This document shows, piece after piece, positions 8,562-17,662 of a stretch of 25,000 nt of DNA. The notes beneath the pieces were generated by a model, which was given only the letters and a program-made list of their open reading frames with translations, was not told where the DNA came from and searched no databases. The position numbers and the translations under genes are program-made. The DNA is from Prorocentrum cordatum. Lineage: Eukaryota; Sar; Dinophyceae; Prorocentrales; Prorocentraceae. The stretch is from assembly GCA_963575745.1 (NCBI GenBank), contig CAUYUJ010008147.1:471748-496747 (forward strand), in the 5' to 3' direction. Positions within the stretch are counted from its first letter, which is position 1. Each line of letters opens with the position of its first letter.

Positions 8562-9410
8562 TTGCTACAGCATGCTTACACAGACACCGCGTTGAGTTGT
8601 AAGTTAATGGTGGTAGGTCGGTGGAGGAATGCCAGACAGGGCACCGGTGCCGACAGCTCAGCAGAGGCATCTGCAGCAGCTCCGCAGGATGCACTGGCTT
8701 GCTCAGCTGCGTTGGGTGGCGGCATGTCTCTATTTTCTCCGTCGGATTCCTCTGTCAAGGCTGGTGCGACGGCATGTTCGCCAGAAGGAGTGTTTGGCAT
8801 CGTTCGTCTAGCGAAGAGGACTCAGCAACAACGTGGCATGGAGAAGTGGACAGACCCTGCGAGGCTGGCAACCGAGGTTCTTCACATAGGATTCCGAGGC
8901 GTAGAAGGCGACTATTGCCATTACCGCTCAGCAAAACGGAGGGAGCGCGATTGGGCAGTATCAATTATGACGACCGAGGCACTGGGATGGCTTCAGGCTG
9001 CAGGCTATGATGTGGGTCCTGGTGATCTTGGAGAAAACATCACTCTCAGTGCTCCAGAACATGTATTATCTCCTGGTGTTCGATTGCGTGGTGTTGATGG
9101 CTCTTGCTCAACCGCTGCAGACAGGTCCCTCGTGCTTGAGATTGTTGAAGCTATAGTTCCGTGCCGCAATCTGGAACACTCGCCTTGCTTGGCGTCTTCG
9201 TCCGACCGCGCTCGACGTGCATTCCCACGCGCGTGCAAGGACCAGCGTGGCTGGTTTGCTCGTGTGATTGCCTGTGGTGAATTGCGCGATGGGGATTCTC
9301 TGCTTTTATTACCAGCTTCATGCGATCGATTGAGTGACCCAGGAAAGACAATTTGCACTCGGCCAGCCAACGGTAGGAAACCGCGTTGGATGATCAAAGG
9401 CCATGCGTAG
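8562..9410 (+). CDS. MOSC-domain protein
   Basis: The 282-residue frame carries a MOSC domain (molybdenum cofactor sulfurase C-terminal fold) from about residue 76 to 251. Visible hallmarks are GVEGDY at 113-118, PGDLGENI at 153-160, PGVRLRGVDG at 171-180, a conserved-position PC pair at 200-201 and RGWFARV at 229-235 followed by GELRDGD. MOSC proteins are thought to handle sulfur at metal-sulfur centres, and some act in molybdopterin enzymes that reduce N-hydroxylated compounds. The specific substrate cannot be read here. There is no PLP-dependent sulfurase domain, so this is a stand-alone type. The first 54 residues look low-complexity, so translation may instead start at the Met codon at 8724. 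I see no frame break inside the domain. A partial duplicate of the 5' end lies about 310 bp upstream. Confidence 0.85.
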   Translation: MLQHAYTDTALSCKLMVVGRWRNARQGTGADSSAEASAAAPQDALACSAALGGGMSLFSPSDSSVKAGATACSPEGVFGIVRLAKRTQQQRGMEKWTDPARLATEVLHIGFRGVEGDYCHYRSAKRRERDWAVSIMTTEALGWLQAAGYDVGPGDLGENITLSAPEHVLSPGVRLRGVDGSCSTAADRSLVLEIVEAIVPCRNLEHSPCLASSSDRARRAFPRACKDQRGWFARVIACGELRDGDSLLLLPASCDRLSDPGKTICTRPANGRKPRWMIKGHA

Positions 9411-9778
9411 GATAGTGCGCATCGAGCGCAATGGCAGGCTGTTCATGGCTGCTGTTCCAGCATCGTCAGGAACTCTGTTGTCTTTTGTTTAGATCTTCAT
9501 GCTGTTGAAGTTTCTTGCTTTGCGCCGAGTGGTGATGCGACTCCGCTTGCCGCGCGTGTCCAGGTCCGAAAGGCCAAACGCGCCCAATCACCTCGATCTT
9601 TGTCGTCGGCGTCGTCATCGTCGACGTCCGGCTCGTCGTCTTAGTCGTTGCCCTCGTCCTCCTCTTCCTGCTCGTGCGACCAAACTGCCCCGATCCTTCC
9701 CTGGGTCCGCCCCGTCCAGTTTTCGAGCTCCGCCCAGCCGTGAAAACGAGACCCTCCAGAAGCGCTCCCCCCCGAAAG
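9411..9778. other. Downstream region of the MOSC gene, no gene seen
   Basis: T-rich sequence just after the stop (TGTTGTCTTTTGTTTAG at about 9476-9492) could be 3' UTR or intron-like. The rest grades into pyrimidine-rich low-complexity DNA. No supported gene. Confidence 0.4.
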
Positions 9779-9827
9779 CCTCCGCGACGACGACGGCGAC
9801 GGCGACGGCGACGGCGGCGGCGGCGAG
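9779..9827. repeat. GAC/GGC trinucleotide tract
   Basis: CGACGACGACGGCGACGG-type repeats passing into GGCGGCGG. Confidence 0.9.
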
Positions 9828-9984
9828 GGTTTGGACGAGGACAGGCGAGGATCGCCGCACGCCCTCTGTGCTTCCTCCTCCCGCTCGCCCTCTCCGCCTC
9901 CTCCTTTCCAAGATCGGCCGCGGGAGCGAAGGTTCGCAGCGTCAGATCTTCGCCCCTTGTTCTCCTGTTCCTCCCCCCTGCGCC

Positions 9985-10415
9985 TCCTGCTCCTCCTTCT
10001 CCTCCTGCTGCTGCTGCTGCTGCTTCTGTGGCCTTCACCGAAAGCTCTCAGCAGGGCCGATGAAATATTGCCTTGTGGTACGCACGGTACAAGCGGCAAT
10101 CCTTGGGCTGTTACCCAGGATTTATTCGGTTCACCCCAAACTTCCTCGGCCCCAGGACCCTCGTGCTTTGCGCAGTCTCTTATCGGGCTGAACCCATTGA
10201 TGCTAATGGCGGGTGAAATGTGGGTTCGCCCTGGCCTGGTTTCTGCCGAGGCGTCCGAACGGCGCCTTCTAGTGCTCACACCTCCTCCATCGTTGTCTGT
10301 TTCCCCCTGGCTCCTCCTGCTTCTGCTCCTCCTGCTCCTGCTGCTCCTCCTCCGGGATATTCCTCCTGCTCCTCCTCCTTCTGTACCACCCCGTGCCCGT
10401 GGCCAGCAAATGTGA
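9985..10415 (+). other. CTC/CTG tracts flanking a possible short coding segment
   Basis: CTC and CTG triplet tracts at 9985-10028 and 10308-10385 flank about 280 bp of ordinary-looking sequence. In the plus frame ending at 10415 that segment reads as a complex peptide (DEILPCGTHGTSGNPWAV and onwards) between two poly-Leu runs. The poly-Leu comes from the repeats. I cannot assign a family and regard coding as uncertain. Confidence 0.3.
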
Positions 10416-10486
10416 ACCTTCCAGAGGGTACCACCCTCCTCTCGCGGCGGCAACCCCGTGGGCGGCAAGAGCGGCACGGGGCGATA

Positions 10487-10538
10487 GAGAGAGAGAGAGA
10501 GAGAGAGAGAAAAAAAGAGAGAGAGAGAGAGAGAGAAA
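10487..10538. repeat. GA dinucleotide microsatellite
   Basis: GA repeats interrupted by one A-rich patch. They are followed directly by GAGAAAACGA and ACTTGCAGCG, words that recur after the poly-C run at 15809. Confidence 0.95.
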
Positions 10539-11128
10539 ACGAAACTTGCAGCGCCACTCCGCGAGGGGCCCATGGCATCGACTGAAGCCTTGGGCCGCAT
10601 CCCGGCGCTCCCTCTCGGATATCGGTGGTTCCCAACCGGTGCGGTGACCACACCAGGATTACCACACGGTTTTGGGACTTGGGTCGTTCTCCGAGGGACG
10701 TCTCGCGCGACAGGGGCGTCCAGGGTCGCGAGGGACCGTGCGATGAGGTCTTTGGGGTCTCCGGGGTCACTGCATGGTCTGGCACCGCGCCGACTGGGGA
10801 CCCAGTAATAGCAACCCTGGATTCGGAGGGGTCCCTCATATGGTTCGTGCTGGAGCCTCTTGAGCTCCCCACCTTGGAGCGCTCCTCGTCCTGAACTTCT
10901 CCACGTGGCACTGGGGCTTCGGCGAAGGGGCTCACGCTCTTGGCCCCCTCTGTTGTAGGCATGCTCTTGACGGCCGAAGAACGTGCCAAGATCGCCCTCC
11001 CGGTGCTGTGATCGTCAGACCTATCCCCGTCCCCAGTGGGCCAGTGCTCATTGGCGCCGACAACCCACCCCCCACGTGGGGACAGCTGCTACGAAACCCC
11101 ACGGAGACGGCCCCTATCCTTCCTCCTC
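10539..11128. other. Intergenic stretch, possible isolated exon near 10961
   Basis: No confident gene. A pyrimidine-rich stretch ending GTTGTAG at about 10952-10958 could be a 3' splice site, followed by a short frame MLLTAEERAKIALPVL and a TGA near 11009. The minus strand is also open over much of this region, but its Ser/Pro-rich product is not recognisable. Confidence 0.3.
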
Positions 11129-11212
11129 TCTACCTCCCCCTCCCCCCACTCCCCCCCCTCCTCCTCCTCCTCCTCCTCCTCCTCTTCCTCCTCCTCCTCC
11201 TCCTCCTCCACA
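11129..11212. repeat. CCT pyrimidine tract
   Basis: CTCCTCCTC repeats ending in CCTCCACAG, which resembles a polypyrimidine tract with a 3' splice site. I cannot show an exon behind it. Confidence 0.9.
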
Positions 11213-11416
11213 GATGCACGCCCTGAATGGGACTCTCCTCTCTGCCCTGATTCTGTCTGGAAAATGCTCGGCTTCTTCACGCATTCGTTTTCACACAAGA
11301 TGTCAATCACTGTTTTTGTTGGTGTCGGATGTTTTTTTCCGATCCGATTGTTTCCGGTGTTTCAACATGGTGTTCCTGCTGCAGCGTGGGCCTCATTTTC
11401 GGATCGGCGTTTTGCT

Positions 11417-11510
11417 CCCGTCGTTCAGAATTGCGCTCTGACTCCCTAAGGTCAGGATTGATCCCGTCGTTCAGAATTGCGGTGCAGAAGGCGGTCCCTA
11501 AGGGCTTGAC
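11417..11510 (+). repeat. Imperfect tandem duplication, 46-51 bp offset
   Basis: CCCGTCGTTCAGAATTGCG occurs at 11417 and again at 11463, and TCCCTAAGG follows each copy. The rest of 11213-11680 shows no supported gene. Confidence 0.8.
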
Positions 11511-11779
11511 GACTCTTCTCCAATCGACTCGCGGGGACCAAGCCAGATATACCGAGGTACATCCAGTTACATCAAGGCAGCTCCATCTAGAACGATGTAC
11601 ATGTATAATTATCCAGGTGCAGCTGGAGAGGTCACGGACACTCCGACTACGAGGCCGGGGAGATTGCGGTAGTGAAACCAGGGCTTGCGCCTTCAACTCC
11701 CCAAACCAGGCCTCATCCCGCCAAGGCCCTCGAGAGCGCCCCCGTCAACACCTCCCCCTTCCCCGCAAATTTCGTCCAA

Positions 11780-12005
11780 CTCCATATCATATGAAGAGGG
11801 CCCAGCGTGTTATCAGACGTACGACGAACAAGAGTGTTTGCTTGCAAGCGTTCACAGGCTGTTTAAAACTGATAGGGCACGCTACATAGACTTGCAATGT
11901 ATTGCATTGCGCCGTGGACCGATCATTCGGATCCCATTGAGCATGCGTTGTATTGATCTTGAGGTCTGGGCCGACACTGTTGTATTGCATGATGTAGGGC
12001 TCTGA
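11780..12005 (+). CDS. Possible coding fragment, unrecognised
   Basis: A plus-strand frame ending in TGA at 12003-12005 reads as a complex peptide (YDEQECLLASVHRLFKTDRA and onwards) without repeats. It has no clear start, as the upstream part of the frame is Pro/Ser-rich low complexity. The region is AT-richer than its surroundings. I do not recognise a family; it may be a gene remnant or a chance frame. Confidence 0.25.
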
Positions 12006-12197
12006 ACTTCACATGGCGTTGCGCTGAACAGTGGACCAAGATTGGTATACTTTGCAGTGATGGGCCGGCCAGCAGTCGAACTGATTGGTCGACCGTCTCT
12101 TGTCACTGCCGTTTTTTGTGCTCAGGACAGATTGAAGTGCGGCCCTTCTGTCTCCCCGACAGTTCTTTCGAGCTTAGAGCCTTCCACCGCTCGGGCC

Positions 12198-12446
12198 ATG
12201 GCACCGAAGGCGATCCAGGATGCTGCCCCACAGACACGCCAAGAGAAGCGGATCGCAAAGCTGAGCGTCAAGAGTAGGCTCTTGAGCTTTAGGGTGAAGT
12301 TGCAGAATCGTCGGATCAAAGCATTGCGGACAAAACTGCAATGCATCAGTAGGGTCATCGTCTCAACTGTCAGGCATGACGATGCAGCCAACACTAGGTT
12401 CAGGGACGGGCCGCCAGGGCATGGAGATGGCTCCTCTTCAGACTGA
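12198..12446 (+). CDS. Short basic protein, unknown function
   Basis: The ATG at 12198 has a favourable context (GCCATGG) and opens 82 residues ending in GDGSSSD and TGA. The middle is strongly basic and probably helical (KRIAKLSVKSRLLSFRVKLQ and on), with an acidic Ser-rich tail. The frame is open further upstream to about 12042, but that part looks less coding. No domain is recognised; a nucleic-acid-binding helix is possible but not shown. It lies about 490 bp upstream of the spliced-leader-tagged frame on the same strand, with no evidence that they are co-transcribed. Confidence 0.45.
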   Translation: MAPKAIQDAAPQTRQEKRIAKLSVKSRLLSFRVKLQNRRIKALRTKLQCISRVIVSTVRHDDAANTRFRDGPPGHGDGSSSD

Positions 12447-12905
12447 GAGAGCTCCGAGTGCTGGCCCGTCCCTGTTCCCACGCCTTTTCATTTCAGTCTG
12501 TTTCATTCTGCCTCTCTCCACCCTCCTTCCCCTGCGTCAATTTTGACGGGCCTGATCTTGAATCCACGAGACTTGCGTTCGAGACAAGCTCGGATGTGTG
12601 CAACATGGTGCGCACGACAAAGAACAAACCAGAGCCTCAACCGCACCCCAGCCATTTGACACTAAACACTCTATCAACATGTTATCGTTTAGTTCCCACT
12701 AGCACTCATAAGCATGCAAAGGTCAATCCAATATTCGTTACTTCAACGCAGCCTCCTAAATCTCCTTCCCTCGCACCCTGACGTAAGCGCGTAACCCTCC
12801 TAATCTCACCGTGGCCAATGCCTCCTTTGCACTCCCTCCGTACAGGCCCTGTTCACAAACGCAAATCAAACATAATTAAATTAATCACCCTCCCCAGTCC
12901 TAAAC
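12447..12905. other. Intergenic stretch between two plus-strand genes
   Basis: Lower-GC, pyrimidine-rich sequence with AT-rich patches (AATTAAATTAATC near 12872-12886). No gene seen. It precedes the spliced-leader relic directly and could include promoter or retroposition junction sequence. Confidence 0.4.
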
Positions 12906-12927
12906 TCCGTAGCCGTTTTGGCTCACC
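12906..12927 (+). other. Dinoflagellate spliced-leader relic
   Basis: The stretch reads TCCGTAGCC, G, then TTTTGGCTCA, then CC. Against the 22-nt dinoflagellate spliced-leader exon it matches 19 positions, differing at one central A to G and at the last two bases. It ends 6 bases before the ATG at 12934. In dinoflagellates this exon is added to mRNAs by trans-splicing, so a genomic copy abutting a coding frame marks a cDNA that was reverse-transcribed and reintegrated. Confidence 0.85.
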
Positions 12928-12933
12928 ATTTCC

Positions 12934-14406
12934 ATGGACATCGACCAAGACAGAGAAGTCCCTGTCTTGGCTGAGGGCGATGCTCGCGATCTACCAGCCA
13001 TGTCCCGATGGTCCGTGTTCTTTGTAATTGCTGCTCGGGAGTGGCAGAGGCGGCGGCTGCGCAATGTTTGGGATGACATGGGCGAAGTGTTCGGCGCAGA
13101 AGTTCTAGAAATGCCACCACCTCGGATCACTTGCGCAGTTGTTGCGCGCTGGACTCGGGTACGTGAGAATGAGGTTGATGTGCTAAGCCCTTTCGCGCAG
13201 CAGTGGTGCTCACATGCCCGGGAATCGGTTCGAGGTGCACCATGTGGTTTTATTGTTCATGCAGTGCGTGATCGCTTAATGTTCGACTCAGCTTGGCGTG
13301 TGAATGAAGCCGTCAGTCAAGCCATGTGGGTGTGTGGGCTCGGCTGCAGCAAGTTCTACATGAGCAGCAGTCTAATGCCCTCGCTGGCCACAGCCTGCCT
13401 GCAGGAGGACTTCTTGGCGCTGCCCTGGTCGAGGGCGCACCTATCCATGTATCCTCCACCATATTATTTTGGCAAGGCACGTGGTGCATCATGCAGATAC
13501 CCTCCATGTCGTTGCAGTGACTCGCAGGTTGGACCATGCGAGTCTGCTGGCAGGCGGCCCCAAATGAATACGATTTCCAAGTGGAGGGGGACGTTGCCGG
13601 CAGCGCCATCGCAATCAGCAGCAAATGCAGCACATGATGGAGGCTCTCGGAAACGCAGCCGCAGTCACCCTCTGTTCAAAGTTCGTCTTCAGAATTGCTT
13701 CGGACGGACAGTCTCGTGTGACGTCGTCTTCAATTGGATGGATGCAGAACGGCACTTGAGAGCCTTGAGACGGAAAGAAGAGTCGTGCGAGGCACACGCC
13801 GAACTCTTAGCCCAGGGTCGTCAAGACTCAACAGAAGATCTTTTCAACGCTCACGCATCTGAGCTACGAGACGATCAGGAAGTCCCGCGACAGGCTGGGC
13901 ATGGCCAGTTGTCTTCTCTGGCGGGAGTTCTGCAGTACGTCAAAATGTTTGGATCTGTACTTTGGTGCGACTCGAGTCCTCCTCGGAGAGGATTGGAGCT
14001 TTACACTGCTGTGGCCGATATTGTCCAAGCCGGCTCACTTTGGCGACGACTCTTGCCACAGATATGCTTGCCGAAACGGTTGTTCGGTAGCGTCGGAAGA
14101 ACGTTTGCATTTCTATGGATGCCGTGGTTGATGTTCGTGCCGACCTACGGCCGCAGAGTGGATGTCTGTAATCACATCAGGAGCTTGACGACGGATCTGG
14201 GCACAGAGGCACTCGTGGCCATCAGTGGTGATACACTGCAAGACTTCTTTCGCATCATCGGTGGGTACGCGCCGCCTAGCGCCATGAGGCGCGACCAATT
14301 ATTTCCCCGAGCTGTGCTCGTGCCTGGATGGAAGCATGTGTGGATGGAGTATTTCGTTTCGGTATGTATTTATACAAGCGGTTTCCGTGGTGGCTGGAGA
14401 GACTGA
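12934..14406 (+). CDS. Spliced-leader-tagged 490-residue protein, unrecognised
   Basis: The ATG at 12934 (CCATGG context) follows the spliced-leader relic and opens 490 residues without interruption to TGA at 14404-14406. The protein is Trp-, Cys- and Arg-rich, starts acidic (MDIDQDREVPV), and includes a basic patch KRSRSH near residues 239-244 and a Cys/Pro segment CRYPPCRCSD near 186-195. I recognise no catalytic motif. After PGWKHVWMEYFV near residues 464-475 the frame probably stops being authentic: a coding-like continuation (YKRFPWWLERLNHIL) begins in another frame at about 14373. I have a loose, unverified memory of similar Trp-rich predicted proteins recurring in dinoflagellate genomes. 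Retroposed origin is supported by the relic; whether it is still functional is unclear. Confidence 0.65.
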   Translation: MDIDQDREVPVLAEGDARDLPAMSRWSVFFVIAAREWQRRRLRNVWDDMGEVFGAEVLEMPPPRITCAVVARWTRVRENEVDVLSPFAQQWCSHARESVRGAPCGFIVHAVRDRLMFDSAWRVNEAVSQAMWVCGLGCSKFYMSSSLMPSLATACLQEDFLALPWSRAHLSMYPPPYYFGKARGASCRYPPCRCSDSQVGPCESAGRRPQMNTISKWRGTLPAAPSQSAANAAHDGGSRKRSRSHPLFKVRLQNCFGRTVSCDVVFNWMDAERHLRALRRKEESCEAHAELLAQGRQDSTEDLFNAHASELRDDQEVPRQAGHGQLSSLAGVLQYVKMFGSVLWCDSSPPRRGLELYTAVADIVQAGSLWRRLLPQICLPKRLFGSVGRTFAFLWMPWLMFVPTYGRRVDVCNHIRSLTTDLGTEALVAISGDTLQDFFRIIGGYAPPSAMRRDQLFPRAVLVPGWKHVWMEYFVSVCIYTSGFRGGWRD

Positions 14407-15485
14407 ATCACATCTTGGTTACGGAATCGACCAAGGCACGTTGGGTCTCCAATCGGCCTGCCCCGTGACGGTGTTTCGTTTTGTAGCAACAGCGAAATAC
14501 GACGTGTATTGATTGTATGAAAATCAAGGTTCCAATCTGGAACGCAGGCTTTCGGGTCCTGGGTGCCGTTCGAGCCTAAAGGCATGACTGGTTATAACGC
14601 ATGGGCAAACACAATGCGTACTACATTGTGTAGGGTGCGCGTTGCTCGGGCGCGGTTGGTTTGCTATTCGTGCTGCCGAAATGTCAGAAACTGTGTGGTG
14701 GCCCACCTGCCGTGGCAATGTGCGTGCGCGTGCGCACGAACACACACGCGCACACATAGACACACACACACACGCGCGCACACATACACACAGCGCATAT
14801 GTAACACATGCACCTCCCAGCTCGCAATATAGCATAGCTCAGCGTCGTTTCGCAGTACATGTGGCGCATGTGGCGCTACTGTGTAACGCTGGCCTATGCA
14901 GGCTTGCTAACTACTCCATGGATCTCAGGAGGCGAGGCGTCCACGCACTTGCCCAGATGGTGGAAGCAACGAGCGTCCCGTCGTTTGCCAAATGGCGCTG
15001 GGGCACGAAACTTGTGATTGCACGGCATCTGGGGCGATTCATCCACCCGTTCTCGCGCGCTTGGACTGCTGAAGGGCAACCCCCAAGCGTGGGCGAACCC
15101 CAAATTTTGCACTTGATGACTGGCGCATTTTGTTTTTGAGAGTGGATGACTGTATTCAAGTTCTTGCATTGTGGATGGGTGGGTGGGCTTCCCACGTAGG
15201 GTCTTAGCTGCTTGCGTCGCATGGCCGAGCTCATGCGAGGCCAGAGCGTTCACTGTGCTGAGAAAAGGGTGTCTGTTTCACATCGTGCACTCGCACGCTG
15301 CCGACGTGTTGCGGCGACATCTGAATGGCGCTAACGGGTGGACGAGGGAATGGTTCGACGGTTGTGATGCGCTTTGGCGTCAGTTTCAAGGCTTTGTTCG
15401 GGTCGTCTACGCCCGCGCCCACCAGCAGCTCGATTGCTACCAGCAACTGCTCATGGCGATTGTTGTCTGGGTGAGCCTGGCATGA
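14362..15485 (+). pseudogene. Frame-broken continuation of the 12934 gene
   Basis: Three coding-like segments follow in different frames. About 14373-14435 encodes YKRFPWWLERLNHILVTEST. About 14903-15075 encodes MVEATSVPSFAKWRWGTKL and neighbours. About 15215-15485 encodes RRMAELMRGQS in one frame, then VLRRHLNGANGWTREWFDG and a Gln/Tyr-rich end in another, stopping at 15483-15485. The gap 14436-14900 contains a CA repeat and may be an intron, since GC and AG boundary dinucleotides are available, but no junction I tried kept the phase. The break inside 15221-15260 has no room for an intron and suggests decay. A spliced gene with sequence errors is the alternative. Confidence 0.4.
14738..14796. 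repeat. CA dinucleotide-rich microsatellite
   Basis: ACACACGCGCACACATAG-type repeat inside the presumed intron or gap of the 12934-15485 gene. Confidence 0.9.
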
Positions 15486-15972
15486 GAGACGTCCTCATCT
15501 GAAAGTTCAGGTCGCATGCTCCTGCAGCGCACGAGGTGGCCACGAGGCTCACCCGTCTTTTCTTGGGGGCATGCGCGTTGATGTGGACGCCATGCTCCTC
15601 GACGGCTCGGGCCTAAGCGATAGGGTCGCCTAGGAGGCCCTGGGTGCTACCGCAATGGTATATACTCCTTCCTCCCGCCTCCCATCATCATTCCTCCTCT
15701 TTCTCCTCCTCGTGCCCTGCCCCTTGCCCCCCTCCTCCCAGCTGCCCCGAATAGATTGTGGCCCTAATGTGCCTAATGCCTGGAGATGGCTCATGCCGGT
15801 TTCCTCTGCCCCCCCCCCCCCCCAAGAGAAAACGACGTACTTGCAGCGGGCCTCGAAGGAGGGGAGGAGGCAGTGGGGGGGAGGGCGAGGAGGGGAGGGC
15901 GAGGAGGAGGGCGAGGAACACGATATTGTTGTGTTTTGTTAGGGCCTAGGGCCATCGCCCCAGTAGCTATAG
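15486..15972. repeat. Pyrimidine tract, 15-C run and purine tract
   Basis: TCC-rich sequence at about 15662-15738, fifteen C residues at 15809-15823, then GGA-rich sequence at about 15853-15920. The opposite strand biases could pair as a large imperfect hairpin. No supported gene. Confidence 0.75.
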
Positions 15973-16188
15973 CACAGAACCCAAATTCTTGGCATCAGGC
16001 GGGTGCGCATCGACGTTGGCGTCGGCGAGGGCCCGCTTTCGTGGTGCAAGTTTGCAGATGCAGCGAGAAATAGTGGTTTCGTTTGGGATGCGTCGTCCAT
16101 GCGACTGGTCGACAGCCTTCATGATTCCCGCGCTCTGCCAGAGGTGGAAGGCCTGAACAGACAAGCCTTGTGGGACAACTACTAGTCG
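15973..16188 (+). CDS. Possible exon, unrecognised
   Basis: A frame open from 15973 reads RIDVGVGEGPLSWCKFADAA and continues to LNRQALWDNY before TAG at 16183-16185. TTGGCATCAG just before 15999 could be a 3' splice site. The peptide is complex and non-repetitive, so it may be a real exon, but I see no partner exon and no known domain. The next 370 bp (16190-16560) are Ala- and Gly-coding low-complexity sequence with no clear gene. Confidence 0.3.
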
Positions 16189-16560
16189 TTTCTACAGCCG
16201 AGCAAGCGCGGCAAAATCACTGGCAGAGTTGCCGTGCGGCAGTTTTACACGCTGTGTGGACCACTTCAGCTGCTGCGACCTGCCCGACGTTAGGGGCGGC
16301 TGCGGCCCAGGTGGCGGCGACGGTGGCGGCAAAGGTCAACGTAGGTGCCGCTCATGCACGCACAGGTGCCTCTGCCGATCCCCTAGGGCACGGTCAGGGT
16401 GGGATTGGAAGGGATGGAAGGAGGTGAGCAGGATGAGGAGATGAGGAGGAGGTGGCCCTCTACTAATCCACCTGACCCTTTCCCATCATGGCACTCTACG
16501 GGGGCCCCGAGGAGGGCTCTGGGCAGTTTTGTGGGCGGCGCCTGAGTTCTTAGTTCTCAG

Positions 16561-17425
16561 GCGACGCCGACGACGACCATGGTCATCCTGGAGGGAATGG
16601 CCGTGGCGACCGCGAGCTGTCTGCCATAGACGGCGACGGTCAGGTCGAGATGAGCGCCCAAGAGCATGCTGAATTCAGGATGATTTCGGAATATTTGTCG
16701 AGCTCGCTTGAGCCCTTGAGCCCCATATTTACATTGCGAAAGAGGTGACAGTGGACGGCGTCAAACGGTTGCTCCTTTTCCAGTGCTTACACTTCGGCGA
16801 GAGGAAGAAATTCATCCAGTCATATCAGGACAGGAGGGGTTTCAGCAGGGGTACTGACGTCACTGTGCAGTTTATGGAGGTCTGGGGAGGAGGTGGCGCT
16901 GCTGCCACGTCCAACAGTATAGACGTCTTTGCTGTGGAGGTCCCCTGCGTTCTGCCATTGGTATCCCTCGCTGATGGGCTTGGTGTCGGGCCTCGGAGCG
17001 CCATGCTCCGATGGGGCAGCGCTCCTCCCGAACATGAGGGATGTCTTGTCATGTGCAACCCAGCGGAGCTGCTCCCAAGAGAACTCAAGCAGTCGAGTCC
17101 TGTCGTGCCTGTGCTGGCCCTCCTCTATCACCTGAAAGAGGAAGGTTACGACGGGGTGGGCAGGATGCGGATCCACGGGCCTTGTGGACCCACGCACTAC
17201 GATAACAGACGTATCCAGAGCAAGTGCTTGAAGTGCGCCATCGGGCAGGCTGACATTTTTCAAGAAAGGCGTTATCTTAAAGGCTGCCGCCTCTGCCGCC
17301 GACCCCAGATAATCTTGAGTGGGGCGGTCGTTGCTGATGCGGGCGACAGATCGCCAGCTTCAGGACAGGGGGACAACGTCTGTCTTACCAGGCGTGGGGG
17401 GCCTCGGGGACAAGGGTTGGGGTAA
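16561..17425 (+). pseudogene. Uncharacterised coding region with 8 bp frame-shifting duplication
   Basis: After TTCTCAG (ending 16560, a plausible 3' splice site) one frame encodes an Asp/Gly-rich stretch and then MSAQEHAEFRMISEYLSSSL. It is thrown out of frame by a tandem TTGAGCCC TTGAGCCC at 16708-16723. Ignoring one copy, the frame continues EPHIYIAKEVTVDGVKRLLL and runs to about 17300, then to a stop at 17423-17425. The 3' part (CLKCAIGQADIF near 17229-17264) also has a better-looking continuation in another frame, FFKKGVILKAAAS, so a second break is likely. I cannot name the family. The product is non-repetitive with balanced composition, which argues for a once-real gene. Confidence 0.5.
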
Positions 17426-17519
17426 AGGAGCCCACGCGCTTGGTGACCTCGGCGGGGTCGGAAGATTCCTGAAGAGAAAATAGGAGCAACGAACAATGCC
17501 GCCGATGTGGGAATCTGGG

Positions 17520-17629
17520 GCGAGGCGGAGGAGGAGCAGGAGGAGGAGGAGGAGGGCGGAGGATGAGGAGGAGGATGAGGATGAGGATGAGATGAGGATG
17601 AGGATGATGATGATGATGATGATGATGAT

Positions 17630-17662
<33 letters not shown>

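Noticed and set aside
12105-12126. GCCGTTTTTTGTGCTCAGG upstream of the small basic gene, leader-like
   Set aside because: It needs several insertions and lacks the CCGTA start.
12807-12825. CCGTGGCCA, similar to the first part of the spliced leader
   Set aside because: Only about nine bases match and the TTTTGG part is missing.
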